DNA of 64,000 bases. Origin: Planctomycetota bacterium. Its GTDB lineage: Bacteria > Planctomycetota > Phycisphaerae > SM23-33. This document shows, one piece after another, positions 52,314 to 60,413 of this stretch (positions within the stretch are counted from its first letter, which is position 1; the number at the start of each line of letters is the position of its first letter). The position numbers and the translations under genes are program-made. The stretch covers positions 1-64,000 of the forward strand of contig JAKJER010000030.1 of the NCBI GenBank assembly GCA_022705325.1, written 5' to 3'. The notes beneath the pieces were generated by a model, which saw nothing but the letters and a program-made list of their open reading frames with translations, was not told the origin of the DNA and ran no database searches.

Positions 52314-54649
52314 CCTTGTCTGCCGACCCTCTCCAGACCATTCTCGACCGGGTCCAGCGGGCCAGGCGAACGGGTCCAAGACAGTGGCAGGCGAGCTGTC
52401 CCGCGCACGATGACCGCCACGCCAGCCTGTCCATCGGGCAGGGCGATGACGGCCGCGTGCTCATCGACTGCAAGGCCGGCTGTCCCACGCTCGAAGTGCT
52501 CAAGGCGATGGGGCTGAAGTTCTCCGACCTGTACCCATTGCCGGTCAGCCCGGCCAGGTCGGGATCGGACGACTCGCCCAGGGGCCGGATCGTCTCGACC
52601 TACGACTACCGCGATGAAGGGGGAACACTCCTGTTCCAGGTCGTGCGGTTCGACCCGAAGGACTTCCGACAGCGCCGCCCCGACGGCAAGGGCGGCTGGA
52701 CCTGGAAGCTGGGCAACACCCCTCGCGTCCTGTACCGGCTGCCCGAGCTGCTCGCCGCAGACGTATCGGAATGGGTCTTCCAAGTGGAGGGCGAAAAAGA
52801 CGCCGACAACCTGGCTCGCCTGGGGCTGGTTGCCACGACCAACCCCGGCGGCGCCGGCAAGTGGAACAAACTCGCCGACGATCTGGCCCTCCACGGCCGC
52901 CGCGTGGCCGTCCTTGGCGACAAGGACACTCCTGGCCGGGCCCACGCGCAGGACGTTGCCACCAGGCTCCGGGGCAAAGCTGCGGAGATCAAGATCATCG
53001 AGTTGCCCGGGGAGAGCAAGGACGTAAGCGACTGGCTGCAGGCGGGCGGCACGGCGGATCAGCTTCTGGCGTTGGTGGAGTCCGCTCCGGCCGACCATGC
53101 CCGGCGAGCGCGCCCCAGCATCCTGATCGACACCCAGGAGCACAGGGTCGTCTGCGAGACCATCGAGGCGCTGTGCGAGGATCCCGACCTGTACCAGCGC
53201 GGCAACATCCTGGTCCGCGTGCTCCGCGAGACCCAGCCCAGGGACGACGTCATCCGCCGCTGCAGCGGGTCGGCGACCATCCAGGCGATCCCGGTGGCCA
53301 ATCTGAGGGAGCGGATGACCCGCTACGCCTCGTTCACGAAGCTCAACAGGAAGAAGGAAGAGGTGCCGGCCCACCCGACGCCCTGGCTGGTGTCGGCCGT
53401 CGACGCCCGCGGCGACTGGCCCGGCATGCGAGCCCTGCAAGGCGTCTCCGACACGCCCATCCTCCGGCCGGACGGCTCGGTCTGGCAGACGCCCGGCTTC
53501 GACGCCGCGACCGGGGTGCTGTTCGAGTCGAACGTCTCGTTCCCGCCCGTGCATCCGGAAGTGACCATCGACGACGCGCTGGTCGCCCTGGACCAGCTGC
53601 TCGAGGTGGTCTGCGATTTCAAGTTCGAGTCCGACGAGCACCGCTCGGCCTGGCTGGCCGGCCTGCTCACGCCGCTGGCCAGGTTCGCCTACGAGGGGCC
53701 GTCGCCCCTCTTCCTGATCGACGCCAACGTCCGAGGCGCGGGCAAGGGGCTGCTCGCCCAGACCATCGGCCTGATCGTCCTGGGCCGCGAGATGCCCGTC
53801 AGCAGCTATGCCCACGACTCCGACGAGATGCGCAAGCGCATCACCGCCATCGCCATCGCCGGCGACCGCATGATCCTCCTGGACAACCTCGAAGGCGCGT
53901 TCGGCAACGACGCCCTCGACCGCGCCTTGACCAGCACCCGGTGGAAGGACCGCGTCCTGGGCAAGAGCCAGGAGATGGACCTGCCCCTGCTGCCGTGCTG
54001 GTACGCCACGGGCAACAACGTCTCCGTCGCCGCCGACACGGCTCGGCGCGTCATCCACGTTCGCTTGGACGTTCTGGAGGAGCGGCCCGAGGAGAGGACA
54101 GGCTTCAAGCACCCGAACCTATCGGCTTGGATCGCCGAGAACCGGCCTCGGCTCCTGTCGGCGGCCCTGACGGTCCTCTCCGCATATTGCCGCGCCGGTC
54201 AGCCCGTACAGGACCTGACGCCATACGGCAGCTTCGAGGGCTGGTCCGCCTTGGTGCGGCAGGCGGTCGTGTGGCTGGGTCTGCCGGACCCGTGCCTGAC
54301 GCGAATCAAGCTGGCGGAGTCCTCCGACACGACAGCCGACGTGCTGGGGCAGTTGATCGCCGCATGGAAGACGTACGCGCCCAACGGGGCCGGCGTGGTC
54401 GTGACGGACATGCTGAACACCCTCTACCCCGCACAGGGCCAATTCTTTCCGCAGGACCCGCTGGCCAAGACGATGCGGGCCGCCTTGGAAACCCTGGTTG
54501 GCTGCCCTGCCGGCAAAGCCCCGACCGCCCGGCAGGTGTCGAACAAGATCAAGTGCTTCCGCCGCAGGGTCTTCGACGGCGTCTATCTGGACTTCAATCA
54601 GCACGAGTACAACCGCGCCGGGGCGGTCTGGAGGCTGCACAATGCCTGA
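52310..54649 (+). CDS. Phage primase-helicase-like protein
   Basis: The 779-residue protein has a zinc-binding N-terminus (C30, H33, C54, C58) as in DnaG-type primases, a TOPRIM domain with E160-G-E162 and D204-K-D206, and a C-terminal AAA-type domain (residues ~450-660) with a degenerate Walker A G-A-G-K-G in NVRGAGKGLLAQ. The middle region may fold with the primase. It probably starts phage DNA synthesis. The ATG overlaps the previous stop. Helicase activity is less certain, since the P-loop lacks the usual final K-T/S. Confidence 0.78.
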   Translation: MTLSADPLQTILDRVQRARRTGPRQWQASCPAHDDRHASLSIGQGDDGRVLIDCKAGCPTLEVLKAMGLKFSDLYPLPVSPARSGSDDSPRGRIVSTYDYRDEGGTLLFQVVRFDPKDFRQRRPDGKGGWTWKLGNTPRVLYRLPELLAADVSEWVFQVEGEKDADNLARLGLVATTNPGGAGKWNKLADDLALHGRRVAVLGDKDTPGRAHAQDVATRLRGKAAEIKIIELPGESKDVSDWLQAGGTADQLLALVESAPADHARRARPSILIDTQEHRVVCETIEALCEDPDLYQRGNILVRVLRETQPRDDVIRRCSGSATIQAIPVANLRERMTRYASFTKLNRKKEEVPAHPTPWLVSAVDARGDWPGMRALQGVSDTPILRPDGSVWQTPGFDAATGVLFESNVSFPPVHPEVTIDDALVALDQLLEVVCDFKFESDEHRSAWLAGLLTPLARFAYEGPSPLFLIDANVRGAGKGLLAQTIGLIVLGREMPVSSYAHDSDEMRKRITAIAIAGDRMILLDNLEGAFGNDALDRALTSTRWKDRVLGKSQEMDLPLLPCWYATGNNVSVAADTARRVIHVRLDVLEERPEERTGFKHPNLSAWIAENRPRLLSAALTVLSAYCRAGQPVQDLTPYGSFEGWSALVRQAVVWLGLPDPCLTRIKLAESSDTTADVLGQLIAAWKTYAPNGAGVVVTDMLNTLYPAQGQFFPQDPLAKTMRAALETLVGCPAGKAPTARQVSNKIKCFRRRVFDGVYLDFNQHEYNRAGAVWRLHNA

Positions 54650-55460
54650 TCCCGCCACCCACCCGCTGCGACTCAGCAAGTCTGCAAGTCAGAAAACAAC
54701 CCCTTACGCGAGAGAACAGGGGAATGAAATATATATACCGGTGGCTGAAACTGACTCGCAAGAATCGCAGTCCCGCAAACCGGCCCCCCCGCCGCCCCCC
54801 GCAAGCGTCACAATCCTGCGCCATTGCCGGTGCATCGACTGCTGCAACTTCTATCGCCAGGACGGCGTGTGCTTCTGCGCCGCGGGCATCGGCGGGACAC
54901 TGATCACGTGGGGCACGGGCGAGCGAGCGTACCACCCGACGACCGACGCCTGGCACTATTGTGCCGGGTACGACGGGCCCGCCATCAGCAAGAGTGTCTT
55001 CGTCTGGCGGTCGGACAACCTGGCGCCCAGAGGCGATTCTCATGAACCCACTGGAGTAGGAAGAGAAACAGGCGCTCCAGGATCTGGTCCAGGCGCTCGA
55101 CCGGTTCCGACAAGCGCACGAGAAGGTGCTGGTGCTTCGGCTGCAGGAAGCAGCGGAACGGCTCAAGGCAGCGACGTCGACACAGACCGCGCCGAAGGGC
55201 CAACACCATCCGCAGACGCTGTTGACCCGTCAGAAAGCCGCAGAGTACCTCGGCGTCACGCCGCAGACGCTCGCCGTGTGGCAATGCACCCGCCGCTATT
55301 CCCTTCCGGCAGTGACGGTGGGCCGGGCGGTGCGATATCGCGTCGCCGACCTCGAGCGGTGGCTGGCCGAGCGGACGGAAGGCAAGTACGCCGACTGAAC
55401 GGCCCCCAAACCGCCCACGTTGGCCCAGGATCGAACATCTCCGAGGGGAGCGAGCCGTGA
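54642..55460 (+). CDS. Cysteine-rich protein with unusually long overlapping frame
   Basis: Residues ~60-110 hold C-x-C-x2-C-C-x(n)-C-F-C and WHYCAGY, a zinc-finger-like cluster typical of small phage proteins. After residue ~130 the frame stays open for about 140 codons, reading through the whole helix-turn-helix gene in another phase and ending in a GTGA at the next frame. The real protein probably ends near 55045, so a lost stop or frameshift is likely. It overlaps the primase stop by eight bases. Confidence 0.45.
   Translation: MPDPATHPLRLSKSASQKTTPYAREQGNEIYIPVAETDSQESQSRKPAPPPPPASVTILRHCRCIDCCNFYRQDGVCFCAAGIGGTLITWGTGERAYHPTTDAWHYCAGYDGPAISKSVFVWRSDNLAPRGDSHEPTGVGRETGAPGSGPGARPVPTSAREGAGASAAGSSGTAQGSDVDTDRAEGPTPSADAVDPSESRRVPRRHAADARRVAMHPPLFPSGSDGGPGGAISRRRPRAVAGRADGRQVRRLNGPQTAHVGPGSNISEGSEP
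55042..55398 (+). pseudogene. MerR/excisionase-type HTH gene interrupted by an amber codon
   Basis: An ATG at 55042 with AGAGG eight bases upstream reads MNPLE, then TAG (55057-55059), then EEKQALQDLVQALDRFRQAHEKVLVLRLQEAAERL and a winged HTH (LLTRQKAAEYLGVTPQTLAVWQ...VRYRVADLERWL). The coiled-coil continues without break across the stop, so one base change (CAG to TAG) explains it. A GTG at 55126 could give a shorter product, but has no good ribosome-binding site. It would bind DNA as a phage regulator or excisionase. Could also be a sequencing error. Confidence 0.6.
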
Positions 55461-55488
55461 GTCGGACTACGAGAAATAAAGACTTACG

Positions 55489-55515
55489 TAAACATGCATG
55501 CTGCACGCATGTTTA
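55489..55515. promoter_or_regulatory. Inverted repeat TAAACATGC/GCATGTTTA
   Basis: Perfect nine-base arms (55489-55497 and 55507-55515) with a nine-base spacer lie in an A+T-rich stretch 110 bases before the methyltransferase ATG. The core ACATGC/GCATGT recurs at 60765-60791. Possible operator for a phage regulator. Confidence 0.5.
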
Positions 55516-55624
55516 TATAAAATGGTTCCTTACAACGACTTACATCTTGCTTACCGCGGCGGGAACGGCACGGAAGAATCTGTTTGTTTGTTGCGACGGT
55601 GAACGTCGCCTTTGTGAAGGAGAA

Positions 55625-57010
55625 ATGGACATGGATGTAAAGCTCGTGAGCGTCGACGAAGTGAAGCCGTTCGAGACCAACCCCCGCATCAACGACCAGG
55701 CCGTGGAGGCCGTGGCGGCGTCGCTGCGGCAGTTCGGGTTCCGCCAGCCGATCGTGGTGGACGAGGGGATGGTCATCATCTGCGGGCACACCCGCTGGAA
55801 GGCGGCCAGGCGGCTTGGCCTGGCCAAGGTTCCCGTCCACGTGGCCAAGGACCTGACGGCCGAGCAGGTGAAGGCCTATCGGATCAGCGACAACAAGACT
55901 GCGGAGTTGGCCGAGTGGAACATGGACCTGCTGCCGATCCAGATCGCCGATCTCCAGGCGGCGGATTGGGACATGTCCCAGTTCGGGTTTTCGGCGGAGG
56001 AACTGTCCAAGCTGCTGGACGGGGACGTCCAGGAGGGGCTGACCGACCCGGACGATGTGCCGGCGCCGCCTGACGAGGCCGTCAGCAAAAGGGGTGACTT
56101 GTGGATTCTGGGCGAGCATCGCCTCCTGTGCGGCGACAGCGGGTTGGTGGAGGATTTGGACCGTCTGCTGGACGGCGCTCCGGTCCATCTTGTCAACAGC
56201 GATCCTCCCTATGGGGTGAAGGTCGAGCCACGCAGCAACAACGCCATCGCCGCCGGGCTATCCAGCTTCGGAGGCGCCACGGCCACCGAAGGCGGCGGGC
56301 GCAAGAAGAGAGGGCTGACCCATCACCAGCAGTCGGACGTGGACCGCAACGGGGTGCCCCAGGCGACGCACAAGAAGCTCCGCGCCAAGGACCGGCCGCT
56401 GATGAACGACTTCCTCTCCGAGGAGGCCTTCGAAGCGATGCTGCACTCCTGGTTCGGCAACATCGGGCGGGTGCTCCAGCCGGGCCGGGCGTTTTACCTG
56501 TGGGGAGGCTACTCGAACATCTTCAATTACCCTGAAGCGCTGCGGGCGGCGGGGCTCTACTTCAGCCAAATGATCGTCTGGAATAAGTGTCACCCTGTGC
56601 TAACGCGCAAAGATTATCTCGGAGCAACGGAGATGGCGTACTACGGGTGGAAGGAGGGCGCGGCGCACCAGTTCTATGGACCTAACAACGAGACGGACCT
56701 CTGGCAGGTCAAGAAGATTCCGCCGCAGAAGATGGAGCATTTGACTTCTAAGCCTGTGGAACTCGCGGCGCGGGCGATCAGGAATTCTTCGCTACGGGGC
56801 GAGAACGTCCTGGACCTCTTCGGGGGCAGTGGCTCGACGCTGCTGGCCTGCCAGCAGACGGGACGGCGGGGATATCTGATGGAGCTTGATCCCTTGTACG
56901 TAGACCTCATCTGCGACCGCTTCCAGCGGTTCACGGGCGTGCCGGCCGTGCTGGAGCGCACCGGCACGTCGCCCATCCCCATGAAGCCCCGCGAGGAGAA
57001 CATGCAATGA
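55625..57010 (+). CDS. ParB-domain/DNA methyltransferase fusion
   Basis: The 461-residue protein begins with a ParB-like domain (residues ~1-110: NPRINDQAVEAV, IICGHTRWKAARRLG) and continues with an N6/N4 DNA methyltransferase whose catalytic DPPY (193-196) precedes the SAM-binding FGGSG (399-403), i.e. beta-class order. It would methylate adenine or cytosine exocyclic amines in DNA. ATG 55625 follows AAGGAGA; an upstream GTG-based extension is unlikely. It overlaps DUF1937 by four bases (ATGA). Such fusions are common in phages, perhaps to protect phage DNA. Confidence 0.87.
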   Translation: MDMDVKLVSVDEVKPFETNPRINDQAVEAVAASLRQFGFRQPIVVDEGMVIICGHTRWKAARRLGLAKVPVHVAKDLTAEQVKAYRISDNKTAELAEWNMDLLPIQIADLQAADWDMSQFGFSAEELSKLLDGDVQEGLTDPDDVPAPPDEAVSKRGDLWILGEHRLLCGDSGLVEDLDRLLDGAPVHLVNSDPPYGVKVEPRSNNAIAAGLSSFGGATATEGGGRKKRGLTHHQQSDVDRNGVPQATHKKLRAKDRPLMNDFLSEEAFEAMLHSWFGNIGRVLQPGRAFYLWGGYSNIFNYPEALRAAGLYFSQMIVWNKCHPVLTRKDYLGATEMAYYGWKEGAAHQFYGPNNETDLWQVKKIPPQKMEHLTSKPVELAARAIRNSSLRGENVLDLFGGSGSTLLACQQTGRRGYLMELDPLYVDLICDRFQRFTGVPAVLERTGTSPIPMKPREENMQ

Positions 57011-57378
57011 CGACGGGCATGGTGTACCTCTGTTCGCCGTACTCCCACAACGACCCCGCCGTCCGGCAGTGGCGGTTCGACGCCGCCTGCCGGGCGACGG
57101 CGGCGATGCTGAAGGCGGGGCTGATGGTATTCAGCCCCATCGTCCACAGCCACCCCGTGGCCGCCTGCGGGCTGGACGCGATGGACCATCGGTTCTGGAT
57201 GCGGGTGGACCGCCCGTACCTGGACTGGTGCGAGTCGGTCGCCGTCCTCACCTTGCCGGGCTGGCGCGATAGCGAGGGCATCGCGGCCGAGTTGGACATT
57301 GCCCGCGCCGCCGACAAGGTGGTCTTCCACATCGAGCCGTGGATGGTGGATATCGAAGCCACCGAGGTGATGGCGTGA
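57007..57378 (+). CDS. DUF1937 (nucleoside-2-deoxyribosyltransferase-like) protein
   Basis: The 123-residue protein reads MVYLCSPYSHNDPAVRQWRFDAACRA, then GLMVFSPIVHSHPVAACG and GWRDSEGIAAELDIARA, matching the DUF1937/nucleoside deoxyribosyltransferase-like Rossmann fold. The S-P-Y-S, S-P-I-x-H and E-x(n)-E-L positions are the expected nucleotide-binding region. It may act on nucleotides in phage metabolism. Coupled to the methyltransferase by ATGA overlap, it converges with the leftward amidotransferase, eight bases apart. Confidence 0.75.
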   Translation: MTTGMVYLCSPYSHNDPAVRQWRFDAACRATAAMLKAGLMVFSPIVHSHPVAACGLDAMDHRFWMRVDRPYLDWCESVAVLTLPGWRDSEGIAAELDIARAADKVVFHIEPWMVDIEATEVMA

Positions 57379-57386
57379 TGGTGCGC

Positions 57387-58061
57387 CTACAGACGGATGG
57401 GTTTGCTCTCCAGCCGCAGCCTGCGGCCGGTGTAGACCAGCACGCGGGTGCTGTGGTCGACCACCTGCTTGACCTGGCCGGGCAGGCCGGACGCGAGGCT
57501 GGCGAAGTAGAACCCGTGGTCGCTCTGGCCGAAGTGGAGCGGCCTGCCCCGGCGCGACACCAGCAGGCGAGCGGGCCTGCGCCAGATACCCAGCAGGGCA
57601 AGGTCGCCCATCGCCTGGGCGGCTACCCACGCCGAGCGCTGGGCAATCGTGCCGGGGCAGCGCGTCATGAGCAGGGCCAGCACCTCGCTGTCGCACTGGG
57701 TCTGGGGCGCGAGCCCGTGGCGGCGGATGAGCTCGTCGTGGTTGTGGACCACGCCGTTGTGGATGAGCTGGCCCGACCCGGCCGGGTGCGGATGGTTGTT
57801 GCGGTTGTCGCGGGGCGAGCCGTGGGTGGCGTAGCGGCAGTGGCCGACCATCACCACCGCGTCGCGGCAGCGCTCAAGTTCGTCGAGGTGGTCGGACGCC
57901 GCGCCGGGCGTCTTGAAGGTTTGAATAGCCCCGTCCGCATCGAGCCACGCCAGCCCGAAGGCATGGGCCCCGCGGGTCTGGGTGACCAGAGCCAGCCGCC
58001 GCAGCCGCGCGATGTCGGGGCCTTCGCCCGCGCTGGTGATGAATCCGAAGATGCCGCACAT
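57387..58061 (-). CDS. Stand-alone class II glutamine amidotransferase
   Basis: The 224-residue protein starts MCGIFGF, so Cys2 would be the N-terminal nucleophile after Met removal. Class II (Ntn-type) motifs are GHCRYATHGS near residue 72, N-H-P-H near 90, HNGVVHNHDEL near 100 and CDSEVLALL near 123. It hydrolyses glutamine and would hand ammonia to a partner. No synthetase domain is fused. The amidoligase gene ends 18 bases upstream, and GAAGGAGG precedes the ATG, so the two are one unit. Confidence 0.88.
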   Translation of the reverse strand: MCGIFGFITSAGEGPDIARLRRLALVTQTRGAHAFGLAWLDADGAIQTFKTPGAASDHLDELERCRDAVVMVGHCRYATHGSPRDNRNNHPHPAGSGQLIHNGVVHNHDELIRRHGLAPQTQCDSEVLALLMTRCPGTIAQRSAWVAAQAMGDLALLGIWRRPARLLVSRRGRPLHFGQSDHGFYFASLASGLPGQVKQVVDHSTRVLVYTGRRLRLESKPIRL

Positions 58062-58079
58062 GTTCGACCCTCCTTCGCT

Positions 58080-58931
58080 TTATGCCATCGCGTCGTACTT
58101 CGCCGCCAGGCGGCGGAACTCGTTCTTCACCGCGTCCTGCGGAACCACGTCGCTGATCCAGCCGTACTGCCGGCCGCCGTGGATGCGGGCGTACCCGGCG
58201 CCCCACGCGAGGTAGCCCATCAGCCGCTCGGCCTCGCTGGCGCCCTCGCCGGCCTTCTTCCAGCCGCCCTTCAGCGGGCCGGGCGACCACTTCGCGCTGC
58301 GCTTGCCGTTGGTCGCCCGCTCGATCAGGCCGAGGCAAACCTGAATCCAGCCGCAGATCTTCGTGGCGCTGGTCGAGCCGCTGAAGACCCGGAACTCCAC
58401 CGCCTCGCGGACGCCGCGGGCGAGGTTGGTCAGGTTCAAGGCGTGGTAGCGATTGCGGTCCAGGACCGGCTTGGCGTCTTTGTCGTTGCCGTACTTCCGG
58501 ACGCCGCCGCAGTAGATGCCGCGCTCGCGGCTCTTGGTGCCGGTGATCGCGTACAGGCCGCGCTCGCAGTAGGCGACGATGGTCACCAGCCGGGCCAGGG
58601 CCTCGGCGGGCAGGTCTCGCTTCCAGCCGATGTGGACGTGCACGCCGCAGGAGGCGTTGACCCGGTGGCCCTTCTCTTCCAGGATTCGCAGGACCTCGGC
58701 GACCTGGGCCAGGCCCTCCGGGCCGCGAAGGACCGGGCTGACGATCTCGCAGGAGTGCCAGCCGCCGTGGGCCCGAATCGATCCGTCTCGTTCGGCCTTC
58801 CAGCCGGCGGGCAGGTACGGCACCTGGATGCCGCGGTGGTAACCGCCGATCCGCAGGCCGTGCTGGCGGATGGCGCTGTCGGGGGCGATGGTCTCGATCT
58901 CTACTCCGAAGCTGTTTTCGTTGGCGTTCAT
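58080..58931 (-). CDS. Amidoligase (COOH-NH2 ligase family)
   Basis: The 283-residue protein carries the amidoligase pattern: FGVEIETI at residues 8-15 (E-x-E metal ligands), ASCGVHVHIGWKRDL near 93 (H-x-H) and AVEFRVFSGSTS near 181. The fold is related to glutamine synthetase, joining a carboxyl to an amine with ATP. Predicted partners include class II amidotransferases, as found here. ATG 58931 has AAAGGACA upstream; two earlier in-frame ATGs read through leader sequence. The substrate (peptide, metabolite, DNA-linked group) is unknown. Confidence 0.83.
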   Translation of the reverse strand: MNANENSFGVEIETIAPDSAIRQHGLRIGGYHRGIQVPYLPAGWKAERDGSIRAHGGWHSCEIVSPVLRGPEGLAQVAEVLRILEEKGHRVNASCGVHVHIGWKRDLPAEALARLVTIVAYCERGLYAITGTKSRERGIYCGGVRKYGNDKDAKPVLDRNRYHALNLTNLARGVREAVEFRVFSGSTSATKICGWIQVCLGLIERATNGKRSAKWSPGPLKGGWKKAGEGASEAERLMGYLAWGAGYARIHGGRQYGWISDVVPQDAVKNEFRRLAAKYDAMA

Positions 58932-59062
58932 CGTGGTCGTTGTCCTTTCGTTTGCCATGGACACATTCAGCCACATTCCTGCGAACACCCAAAGGGAAAT
59001 CTGAGACATAAATGCTTAAATTTCAACATGTTAAGTTGTAGAGAATGGGGCGACATGGGAAC

Positions 59063-59095
59063 AAAAAACCGCCCCGGAAAGGCGGTCCGGGGCGG
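59063..59095 (-). terminator. Rho-independent terminator of the leftward small-gene operon
   Basis: On the minus strand a perfect ten-base-pair stem (arms 59086-59095 and 59069-59078) is followed by six T (complement of 59063-59068), 26 bases after the HARE-HTH gene stop. It separates this operon from the amidoligase pair. Confidence 0.85.
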
Positions 59096-59120
59096 CTGTT
59101 TGGGCAGGGGTTGCGATGCG

Positions 59121-59693
59121 CTATCTGGCCAGTTCGAACCGACCGCGCTCGACCTTGCGGAACCGGCTCTGGTCGCCCTTGACGTTGATCTCGCGGAGGA
59201 TGGCCGAGTAGATGGTCGCCGCGGGCGTCTTGCCCCCGGTGGACCACAGGCCCTTCTCGATCATCCGCTTGACCATCTCGCCGGTGCTCAGCGGCTCGCC
59301 GGCCTCGGACAAGACCTGCACGGCGGCATCCAGCCCGCTGGCCTTCTTCGGCTTGCCCTCGACGTCCTTGGCCTTGCGGCCGCGCTTCGTGGCCGGGGCG
59401 CCATCGGCGGCGCCGGTTGCTTCCGTCGGGGCCGGCTCATCGGTCGGGACGGTTTCTGCGGCGGCCTCGGCCTCGTACTCGGCCAGGGAGACGATCTTCT
59501 TGCGCCGGGTCGGGCGGGGCTCGGCCAGGCCCCGCAGGCGCTGGGCGCTCTTGATGCGGACGGCCCGGTTGGTCGCGGTGTTCACGCCGTCCCAGCCGCC
59601 ATGGCGGTTCTCGCCGGTGATCCGCACGTCGCAGATGTTGCTGCCGACCTTGACCCGGTAGGCCTTGCCGATCTCGATCTCGTTCTTCTTCAT
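59121..59693 (-). CDS. HARE-HTH domain protein
   Basis: The 190-residue protein has a short beta-rich N-terminal part (IEIGKAYRVKVGSNICDVRITGENRHGGW), a charged alanine-rich linker, and a C-terminal HARE-HTH domain (residues ~122-190: LDAAVQVLSEAGEPLSTGEMVKRMIEKGLWSTGGKTPAATIYSAI, FRKVERGRFEL). HARE-HTH domains are proposed to sense modified or methylated DNA. The start has AAAGGAA. It is the last gene before the terminator. The link to the ParB-methyltransferase is an inference. Confidence 0.75.
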   Translation of the reverse strand: MKKNEIEIGKAYRVKVGSNICDVRITGENRHGGWDGVNTATNRAVRIKSAQRLRGLAEPRPTRRKKIVSLAEYEAEAAAETVPTDEPAPTEATGAADGAPATKRGRKAKDVEGKPKKASGLDAAVQVLSEAGEPLSTGEMVKRMIEKGLWSTGGKTPAATIYSAILREINVKGDQSRFRKVERGRFELAR

Positions 59694-59738
59694 GATGCGT
59701 TCCTTTCGGTTGTGCCCGGCTCGCGGCCGGGCGGGTTA

Positions 59739-60014
59739 TCAAAGCCCCAGCTCTTCCGCGAGCCGGTTCTGGTGTTCGTGACCTCCGAGCAGATGTACGA
59801 GCTGCTCGGCAAACCAGTGGACCTGCCGGTCCACGTCGCTGTTGTTCGTTCGGGCGGGCTGGAGATACGCAACGATGGCCGCGACCGCGTGCGGGCTCAT
59901 CTGCTCCTGCATGGCGGCGAAGAGGTCGGCCTCGTCATTCTCCGGCACGGTGCAGCGGACCGTCTTGCCGCCGACCTTCGCCTCGTACGTCCTGTTCTTC
60001 TTCTGCTTCGTCAT
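59739..60014 (-). CDS. Small phage protein of unknown function
   Basis: The 91-residue protein starts MTKQKKNRTYEAKVGGKTVRCTVPENDEADLF and continues with helices (AVAAIVAYLQPARTN, DRQVHWFAEQLVHLLGG). GAGGAG precedes the ATG. No family is recognised. It lies in the leftward small-gene operon. Confidence 0.55.
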   Translation of the reverse strand: MTKQKKNRTYEAKVGGKTVRCTVPENDEADLFAAMQEQMSPHAVAAIVAYLQPARTNNSDVDRQVHWFAEQLVHLLGGHEHQNRLAEELGL

Positions 60015-60026
60015 GGTCGTTCTCCT

Positions 60027-60206
60027 CTATCTGCTGCGGACGATGGTGATCTGGAACTCGCTGCCGTCTTCGGTGCGGACGATGAGCCCGCGGTTGTAGG
60101 TCAGGATGCCGGCCTCCTCGAACGTCGTGACCCGCCGGACGTCCGGGGCCTCGTCCTCGTTCTGGAGCAGGTTGGCGAGCAGGTCTTCCATCTCGTGTTC
60201 GTTCAT
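60027..60206 (-). CDS. Very small phage protein
   Basis: A 59-residue frame with GGAGAGA upstream reads MNEHEMEDLLANLLQNEDEAPD and ends TIVRSR at a TAG. Acidic N-terminus, beta-rich C-terminus (GLIVRTEDGSEFQITIV). It is spaced like its neighbours, which supports coding. No function is recognised. Confidence 0.5.
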   Translation of the reverse strand: MNEHEMEDLLANLLQNEDEAPDVRRVTTFEEAGILTYNRGLIVRTEDGSEFQITIVRSR

Positions 60207-60222
60207 GGTTCTCTCCGTCGGT

Positions 60223-60399
60223 CTACCGGGTTTCGTGCAGCCGGGGCTGCACGCCGAACTGGCGAAGGGTCCGGCGGATCATCGCCGCCACGTCGTCGCC
60301 ATCGTTGCGCTGGCAGGTGGCCAGCTCGTAGCCGGCCTGCAGGGCGGCGACTACCTCTTGCCGCGGGGCCTGTCTCGTTCGTGTCTTCTTCTGGCTCAT
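60223..60399 (-). CDS. Very small basic phage protein
   Basis: The 58-residue protein reads MSQKKTRTRQAPRQEVVAAL and is helical through QAGYELATCQRNDGDDVAAMIRRTLRQF, ending at a TAG. AAAGGACC precedes the ATG. It might bind nucleic acid, but no family is recognised. Confidence 0.5.
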   Translation of the reverse strand: MSQKKTRTRQAPRQEVVAALQAGYELATCQRNDGDDVAAMIRRTLRQFGVQPRLHETR

Positions 60400-60413
60400 G
60401 TCGCCGGGTCCTT

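Noticed and set aside
55057..55059. Stop-codon recoding (TAG read as glutamine) in the prophage
   Set aside because: Nearby genes of the same element end in TAG (59121, 60027, 60223), and no suppressor tRNA gene is visible in the window. A point mutation or read error is simpler.
45087..59003. Identical 13-base word AAAGGGAAATCTG at 45087-45099 and 58991-59003
   Set aside because: One copy includes the ribosome-binding site of a gene and the other is in antisense position; one 13-base match is not enough for a claim.
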